Source: a virus. From it: DNA of 62,546 nucleotides. Shown in pieces: positions 57,488 to 62,546 of the stretch. The notes under the pieces were generated by a model. It saw only the letters and a list, made by a program, of their open reading frames with translations. It did not search any database and was not told the origin of the DNA. Made by a program: the position numbers and the translations under genes. The stretch is from IMG/VR virus record IMGVR_UViG_3300025013_000127, positions 1 to 62,546 of that record. One strand, given 5' to 3'. The stretch's first letter is position 1; each line of letters opens with the position of its first letter.

Positions 57488-57888
57488 TCAAAGGCCCCCA
57501 AGGTGGCAATCGAGATAATGTGCCACTCTGGCCATACCTGTAATCCCCTGTTCCTTCATGACCATCAACGGAGTAAGGTTGTGGAAGGCGTATTGCGTCG
57601 GTTGACCCAGGAATATCGGATTTCTGGGTTTTGAGGGTAGAGTAGCCGTAGCGCCTTGTGTATCGAAAGTAACCAGCAAATCCGGTCAAGAGATTCACGT
57701 GTTTGCGGCAATGCCTCCCCTTTGGCATACCTCGAAAGGAGATTGCGGCTCTTGGTGCTAAGGCCAAGGAGTTCTAGTTGGTCGGATTCCGACAGACCCC
57801 AATGTGCAAACAGCCGGATGACCATTTTGGTTAACGCTCCGCGCGCTTCTGGCCCGTCCATATCTTTTTCCGAACAGCCGGCTGACAT
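57488..57888 (-). pseudogene. Xre/MbcA/ParS-type antitoxin, frameshifted
   Basis: The leftward frame from 57888 has the N-terminal HTH region (LFAHWGLSESDQLELLGLST) and KALRLLYPQNPEIRYSWVNR. The conserved C-terminal part NLTPLMVMKEQGITGMARVA and HYLDCHLGGL follows only in another frame (57488-57679). One frameshift near 57595 separates them. Normal members neutralise a RES-domain toxin encoded next door; no RES gene is visible. Confidence 0.7.
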
Positions 57889-58707
57889 TCAATGACCTCT
57901 CTCGTTGGATTGGGACAGTTTCTTAAGGATCTGAACTTCAACGTGTGTCAGTTCTTCGTCCATTTGAGTGAATGGGGGCATGAACTCATGGATAGATATC
58001 CATTGGTTTCGCTGCCCAGGCAGTATGTAGGCCTCTTGGTCATCAACTAGCCATACATCACCAGGTGGCCCTATTCGCTCCAGATCTTTCTGCATATGGC
58101 GCTCGCAGACAAAGAGTTCCAGATCGGCAAACCATGCTGGCGCGCTTCCCTCTACCGCGAGGATACCCATTATCCTTCTCGCCGCGGTTTCAGGCACAGA
58201 TGTGAAAATTACCACACGGTCGAAGGTCTCCCTACAGAAAGACAAAAAATCCAAAAGGCCCGGGCGGGGGAAGGCGCTCACGGCGTTGCTGATTAACGTC
58301 CCCTCCAGATCCAGGGCGAGAGTATGGTGTTTCATGCTAGGACTGAGATCGAGTTCGACTTCGAGAAGCGGCGACTGGTTGAAGACAAAGGACAGTTTAC
58401 CAGTATCCCACCACCGATAGTTTTCCGCTGGAGTTGGCCCCCGATCGTGCAGCACCTCGAGCCACTTCCGCATTTCAGGTGGCTGCACCCGCCATTCTCT
58501 GTCTTCGTGTCCTACCAGGGCGCGCTTTTTCAAGGTGCGAAGTCCACTCGCAATCCCTCCTGAGGTGAGCTGGTAGCGGGCCATGTAATCCTTCGAATAC
58601 AAATGGGCCGTCGGTTCCCGGGCAATGGCGTTCAAAAGACGCCGCTGGGAAGGTGACAAATTGGTGATCCGTGCCTTCCAAATGTGTTTCAGATCGATCA
58701 ACGCCAT
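57889..58707 (-). CDS. Winged-helix / HAD-like phosphatase fusion
   Basis: The 272-aa protein joins an N-terminal winged-helix region (LSPSQRRLLNAIAREPTAHL, then LTSGGIASGLRTLKKRALVG) of the sort seen at the C-terminus of AAA ATPases to a HAD-like domain (about 130-255). HAD motif I reads ALDLEGT, with Glu at the second Asp position, and motif III/IV reads DVWLVDDQE. VVIFTSVPE is motif II-like. The altered motif I could change catalysis. It lies 11 bases after phosphoesterase B, in one operon. Confidence 0.65.
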   Translation of the reverse strand: MALIDLKHIWKARITNLSPSQRRLLNAIAREPTAHLYSKDYMARYQLTSGGIASGLRTLKKRALVGHEDREWRVQPPEMRKWLEVLHDRGPTPAENYRWWDTGKLSFVFNQSPLLEVELDLSPSMKHHTLALDLEGTLISNAVSAFPRPGLLDFLSFCRETFDRVVIFTSVPETAARRIMGILAVEGSAPAWFADLELFVCERHMQKDLERIGPPGDVWLVDDQEAYILPGQRNQWISIHEFMPPFTQMDEELTHVEVQILKKLSQSNERGH

Positions 58708-58718
58708 ACGCCCTCTGT

Positions 58719-59516
58719 TCAGACCTTGATTTTCAAACGGTAATCGAAATCCGGATTTTCCTCATGGCTCAGGTACCCAAAGGGGTTGCAGACCACCCTA
58801 GTTGAGCCGATCCGGTAATCAAATGAGTTGTGGGTATGGCCATGCAGCCATAGATCGGGACCATTTAATGTAATTTCTTCCGTTAAGTCTGTGAAAAACG
58901 CGGCGTTCAGCGGATTCCCGGCATATTGATAGTGGACACTCCAGGGAGAAATACAATGATGGGAGATCACGACCGATTTTTCCGTCTTGGTCTTGGCTGC
59001 CTTGATCTGGCCGAAAATATATCGTTTGCATATCTCATGCATATCCACAGTTTGAGCTGGGGTGAGCGTTGATCCATCCTTATGCGAAATCCGGCGAAAA
59101 TCGTTAATTCGGGCGGCTGCATACTCCATCACGGCTGATCCTCGGCCATAGAACGATGTCCACAGAGTCCCCCCTATAAATCGGACACCATCGATCATTG
59201 CCGAGCTGTTAACCAAAAAATGGACGTTCGCCGGCAGGTCGTATACTTTGGCCAGCTTCTTCTCCTCACCTAACATGCAGTTGCCATAAAACTCATGGTT
59301 TCCGGCAACAAGGACCACGGCTCGGAACCGGCTTGCAAGTACTTTCAGCGGCTCGATCCAGGTCCTCGAGATGTGAAGCACTCCCAGGTCCCCAGCGATG
59401 CAGAGGATCGACGCAGACTTTTTCACGCCGGCGGTCAGTTGGTCATAGAACCAGTCAAAGTCTTCGCTTACCACGAACTTCTCAAAATGCATATCGGATG
59501 CTACCTGTATTTTCAC
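58719..59516 (-). CDS. Calcineurin-like metallophosphoesterase B
   Basis: GTG 59516 follows AGGAGGGC. The 265-aa protein shows the full metallophosphoesterase set: SDMHFE (7-12), IAGDLG, AGNHEFYG, ISHHCISP and HGHTHNS. It resembles YkuE/UDP-pyrophosphatase-like soluble enzymes. It is the first gene of a leftward pair with the winged-helix/HAD fusion, which suggests a joint pathway. The substrate is unknown. Confidence 0.85.
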   Translation of the reverse strand: MKIQVASDMHFEKFVVSEDFDWFYDQLTAGVKKSASILCIAGDLGVLHISRTWIEPLKVLASRFRAVVLVAGNHEFYGNCMLGEEKKLAKVYDLPANVHFLVNSSAMIDGVRFIGGTLWTSFYGRGSAVMEYAAARINDFRRISHKDGSTLTPAQTVDMHEICKRYIFGQIKAAKTKTEKSVVISHHCISPWSVHYQYAGNPLNAAFFTDLTEEITLNGPDLWLHGHTHNSFDYRIGSTRVVCNPFGYLSHEENPDFDYRLKIKV

Positions 59517-59668
59517 CTGAATGCCCTCCTGCCGTCACTTTACCCCAGCACAAACAGTCACACCACATTTTTGTGTGAGTTTCAATTCCTTTTATTTCCC
59601 CGAACGAGAATATGCTATAGTCCTGTCCAATTTATGCATCTGTAAGCAGTTATCTAATAGGAATACGT

Positions 59669-60439
59669 ATGGCGATAGTTATAGGGGATATTCATGGCGA
59701 TGCGGCCGTGGCACGGGCATTTTTAAACTATCACCCCCAAGAGGCGCATATTGCTTTGGGTGATTTGGTGGACAACCGGAAAAAAGTTGACCTGAAGGAG
59801 GAAATGACATGCCTGGATCTTCTGTTGGAGTCATCTGCGGTGCTGATCTGGGGCAACCATGACCTTGCATACCTTCCCGAACGACCTTGGCGATGTTTCG
59901 GTAACTTCAGCGAGTTCACATTTCGAGACAAGTACCAAGCGAATAGAGGTCGATTTGCTGCCGCCTATGCTGTCGATGGTTGGCTGTGCACCCATGCCGG
60001 TGTTAGCCCGCATGTTGCCAAACTGATGCCAGCAGAAACTATAGCCAGTGGCGTGGAGGCAATCGCAAACTGGATAAATGTCGAATTTGCAAAGCAGCTG
60101 CTAATTATGAATACTGACTTAGTTGCAGGAGATCCACGGTATGGATTCGGCTCATTATTCAAAGTCCCCTTGTGTCGTGGAGGCCATGATGGTTTCGGCG
60201 GGATCTTCTGGTGTGATTTTGAAGAAGAACAGACCCAGCCAGCTCCTGCTGTTGGGAGACAAATTTTCGGCCATTGCCCGGTTCCTTATCCCGAACGGGG
60301 TAACAGCTTCGTATTACATGGCAGCGAAATTTTGAAAGGGCCGTCATGGCTGAACATGAACACCATTGAAGGCGGGGCCTGGATCTACGATACAAAGACA
60401 GACGAGATCGTCGACGTTGCAACGGGGCGTCCCCGCTGA
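59669..60439 (+). CDS. PPP-like metallophosphoesterase C
   Basis: The 256-aa protein carries GDIHGD, GDLVDNR, WGNHDLAY, CTHAGVSP and FGHCPVP. It shares with protein A the identical start MAIVIGDIHGD and the segment FKVPLCRGG.DGFGGIFW-like (FQVPICRGG in A). It lacks the extra segment of A. ATAGGAATA precedes ATG 59669. It is divergent from the B/HAD operon, with about 150 bases between them. Confidence 0.85.
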   Translation: MAIVIGDIHGDAAVARAFLNYHPQEAHIALGDLVDNRKKVDLKEEMTCLDLLLESSAVLIWGNHDLAYLPERPWRCFGNFSEFTFRDKYQANRGRFAAAYAVDGWLCTHAGVSPHVAKLMPAETIASGVEAIANWINVEFAKQLLIMNTDLVAGDPRYGFGSLFKVPLCRGGHDGFGGIFWCDFEEEQTQPAPAVGRQIFGHCPVPYPERGNSFVLHGSEILKGPSWLNMNTIEGGAWIYDTKTDEIVDVATGRPR

Positions 60440-60570
60440 TCTAGATTGTGAACCGGCGTGGAACTTTGACCCAGCATCGGCGCCCAAGGTTGACCCATCT
60501 CATGGTGTCAGGATCGTAAAATTAGTGAGTTAGAGATTGAGGTGGGTCAGGGTTCGACGCCGATAGCGGG
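60440..60570. other. IS end remnant between phosphoesterase C and transposase fragment
   Basis: The stretch contains TTTGACCCAGCATCGG, GTTGACCCATC and GGTGGGTCAGGGTTCGACG, inverted and direct copies of a GACCCA/TGGGTC end motif. It fits the border of the IS481-like fragment. Confidence 0.45.
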
Positions 60571-60954
60571 TCAATCTTCGAAGCCGACTCACATCTTGCG
60601 CCGACGCTCAAACGCAAGGAACGAGTTGGCCGTTATGAGGCCGGTCGGCCCCGTGAATTGTATCATCTGGATTTCTACCACTTCTTCATCCACAAGCAGA
60701 AACAGTGCGTGCTGTTCATCGAAGACGACCATTCCCGTTTCATAGCAGGGTGGGCAATGGTCCCGACCGAGCAAGCCGATCCGGTGATCGAGAGCTTCGA
60801 ACTGGCAGTACGGGGCCGCCCTGAAGGAGTGATGAGCGACAGAGGCTCTGCCTTTCACTCATGGAAAGGGTTGTCCCGCTTCGAGGCCTTGTTGGAGGAG
60901 TACGAAGTCAATTATTACCTGGCGAAGGGGTGGTCCCGGCATGGTGGATTTTAG
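60571..60954 (+). pseudogene. IS481/rve-type transposase fragment
   Basis: The open frame reads HLAPTLKRKERVGRYEAGRP, RELYHLDFYHFFIHKQ and FIEDDHSRFIAGWAMV. These are the N-terminal and first catalytic part of an rve-type transposase with D of the DDE set in the LDFY and MSDRG segments. It stops at YLAKGWSRHGGF before the catalytic Glu. It is an inactive remnant. Confidence 0.7.
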
Positions 60955-61089
60955 TTTGGCGACTTAATATGCCTCACCAACCACCCTTTTCCCTACCACT
61001 ATCCCAATATTTTCTGCCCCATCAGCCAGATTTGCGGTTTCCCTCCGTAGGAGACCACCCGGAACAGTTCCAGCCCGCGGCTATCCGGG

Positions 61090-61803
61090 TTAGTTATGTC
61101 TGCCCTGCGCAATCTGCTCGCGTTCATATGGGTTACGGTGGGGTAGGCTCTTTTCCAGCGTCTGAGCCATAACCACCTTCGAGGATTCTCTAAGCCAATG
61201 TTCACTAGGGATCATTGCGTCGGGTTCAGCCCCTTCGACGATCATAAGTCCGAAAACCTTTTTCCCGCAGCTTATTTCCCATGCTGCGTCCATGTGCCTA
61301 AGCATTTGACTGCGGGAAGGCATCCAGGTGGTAGTCGTGGTTGCTGTCCTCTCGGTACGTTTCCCCTCGACGGCCAGAATGAAGTCTTTGGCCTCTAGGA
61401 AAACATCTGGCTGCGATCTTCCCTCAAGAACGTACCAGGCGCTCTTATAAGGTCCCTCTAGAAGAATAAGCGCTTCTGCAATCGTGTCAGGATCTTTCGC
61501 CACGAGAAGCTCTCGCTTTTCGCGTGTGGCCGGAGATCCCCAAAGGGAATCATTTGCTGGGGCAGTGACATTTTGTACCAGCCACTTAAGAAGGGAAGAA
61601 GGAGGAAGAAGGCGACGCTCCTTGTCCCCCCACCAGCAGACATGGTTATCCGCCAAATGGTCCGAAAGGCCTTTTAGCTTCCCTTTTGAGCTGGAACCTA
61701 ACTTGAGCAGAGGTAACAGCCACTGCCTCCCCCCCGGATCCTTTTTTAAGAGGGCATCGAATACTGGGACGACTCGTGTTAGAGATGAATTATATTTTCC
61801 CAT
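61090..61803 (-). CDS. Unrecognised protein with a possible PD-(D/E)XK nuclease core
   Basis: The 237-aa protein contains QPDVFLEAKDFILAVEGKRT, which fits a PD...ExK nuclease core (PD, then EGK after a strand). HMDAAWEISCGKKVFGLMIV follows as a further strand. The N-terminal third is helical and basic. The family is not recognised; a role in DNA cleavage is only suggested. ATG 61803 is preceded by a weak ribosome site. Confidence 0.5.
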   Translation of the reverse strand: MGKYNSSLTRVVPVFDALLKKDPGGRQWLLPLLKLGSSSKGKLKGLSDHLADNHVCWWGDKERRLLPPSSLLKWLVQNVTAPANDSLWGSPATREKRELLVAKDPDTIAEALILLEGPYKSAWYVLEGRSQPDVFLEAKDFILAVEGKRTERTATTTTTWMPSRSQMLRHMDAAWEISCGKKVFGLMIVEGAEPDAMIPSEHWLRESSKVVMAQTLEKSLPHRNPYEREQIAQGRHN

Positions 61804-61898
61804 TGAGTCATGACTCCATCAGCCTGCGGCGTCTTTGCCCTTTCGGGCTCCTATCCCTGACGAGAAAACCCTCGGGCGGGATTTTCAATTGTCGCTGA

Positions 61899-62546
61899 TT
61901 ACCTTTCTCTGGCGTTAATCTGTAGTAAATCAGGATCGGCCTGTTTAAGCGCTGTCTCTACCTTTTGCTTCGCCTTGTTCGTTTTGCCGGATAGCTCAAT
62001 CGCATCCTGCAGGCTATCGAAAAGCTCCTCAATTTCTGTTTTTTGCTCAATGGTGTAAGGCAGCGGGTGCGCCTCGTACCCCGTGAAAAACCGATCCAGA
62101 CGAGGGGTGTTGCTGCGGAGTTGTATTATCCTGTCACACCAACGGTCCAGGTGATCATCCTTCACCGGCTGGATCAGGCCCTGGTCAATCAGCCTTTGCT
62201 GTATATCCGCTGCGTCTTTCTTTATGCGTTGCAACTTATCATCGGTGGTGGACGACTGAAACTGCGAGATAAACTCCTTCGAACCTGAAAAGGTACTTCT
62301 GAGCGTCTCCCAAGAAGCCGTAGGACACCAGCGCCCCCAGTATGTCTCGATGGTGAAGCCGTTTATGAAGCTCTTTGGCACCTCTTTTGCCGGCAGGTCT
62401 TTCAGGTCCAGGACCTGCCGGGTAAAGGTCTCGCCGGCTTCAAATCCGACCGCAGCCAGCTCCTTAGCAATAGAACCTTTTTCCTTGGCCAGTGCAGTAA
62501 GTGCGTACTTGATGCCTGTGTGCTGTTGAGTGGACCCTATAGTCAA
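61899..62546 (-). CDS. Unrecognised protein, possibly incomplete at the window edge
   Basis: The leftward frame of 215 codons begins at a TTG touching the window end, so the true start may lie outside. It is mostly helical and charged (DKLQRIKKDAADIQQRLIDQ, EIEELFDSLQDAIELSGKTN). It stands 95 bases upstream of the putative nuclease gene and is probably co-transcribed. The spacer holds a small palindrome (GAAAACCC/GGGATTTTC). Confidence 0.55.
   Translation of the reverse strand: MTIGSTQQHTGIKYALTALAKEKGSIAKELAAVGFEAGETFTRQVLDLKDLPAKEVPKSFINGFTIETYWGRWCPTASWETLRSTFSGSKEFISQFQSSTTDDKLQRIKKDAADIQQRLIDQGLIQPVKDDHLDRWCDRIIQLRSNTPRLDRFFTGYEAHPLPYTIEQKTEIEELFDSLQDAIELSGKTNKAKQKVETALKQADPDLLQINARER

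Noticed and set aside
57374-57634. Rightward 86-aa frame over the Xre antitoxin
   Set aside because: Only the first about 17 residues resemble a protein family (AbrB); the rest is antisense to the antitoxin gene.
1-62546. CRISPR array
   Set aside because: No regularly spaced identical repeats with unique spacers were seen. The attC sites are variable and spaced by whole genes.
1-62546. tRNA or rRNA genes
   Set aside because: No cloverleaf with the TTCGANT arm or rRNA-like stretch was noticed, including at the prophage ends.

Overview
This window looks like a Geobacter-type (Desulfuromonadia) chromosome. That placement is inference from protein style and the GC-rich phage genes with GGAGG ribosome sites; no rRNA or marker gene is present. 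It is an accessory island made of nested mobile elements.

Region 1 (1-8.6 kb and 49.0-52.0 kb) is a chromosomal integron. A leftward integron-integrase pseudogene (1-995) is broken by a one-base frameshift and an early stop. A consensus-like outward promoter (976-1004, possible Pc) overlaps its start. It is followed by rightward, AT-richer gene cassettes separated by seven recognisable attC sites: 2241, 3091, 3748, 6992, 49521, 50495 and 51346. Cassette genes include an Abi-alpha/DUF4393 protein, a putAbiC-like membrane protein, a DUF4760-like membrane protein, an N-formylglutamate-amidohydrolase-like lipoprotein and several unrecognised proteins. One cassette carries a group II intron (about 3.89-6.08 kb) with a reverse transcriptase/maturase.

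Region 2 (about 8.67-49.0 kb) is an apparently complete Mu-like transposable prophage lying inside the cassette array, with attC sites in the same orientation on both sides. Its left arm is leftward: a membrane-anchored CI-like repressor and two lysogenic genes. The early operon is rightward: Ner-like regulator, MuA-type DDE transposase, MuB-type ATPase, DUF3164, GemA and many small genes. A short segment at 22.0-22.3 kb carries a consensus promoter, a leader of about 85 nt, a strong terminator and a 23-bp palindrome. It precedes a 26-kb late operon: GH108 endolysin and lysis genes, terminase, portal-MuF fusion, protease, capsid, neck, two signal-peptide-bearing surface or fibre-like proteins, sheath, tube, tail chaperone with an A-AAA-AAG slippery site, tape measure, baseplate, spike and fibre. 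I found no Mor/C activator, so late control may instead use a lambda-like promoter-leader-terminator switch (inference).

Region 3 (52-62.5 kb) is a scrap-yard of mobile remnants and accessory genes. It holds a DUF6431-type element with 10-bp inverted ends, a 454-bp MITE-like element with 24-bp inverted ends, a broken tyrosine recombinase, a broken Fic gene, a frameshifted Xre/MbcA antitoxin and an IS481-like fragment. Among them is a phosphatase cluster: two paralogous PPP-like phosphoesterases flanking a two-gene operon of a calcineurin-like phosphoesterase and a winged-helix/HAD-like fusion. The window ends in a pair of unrecognised leftward genes, one with a possible PD-(D/E)XK core.
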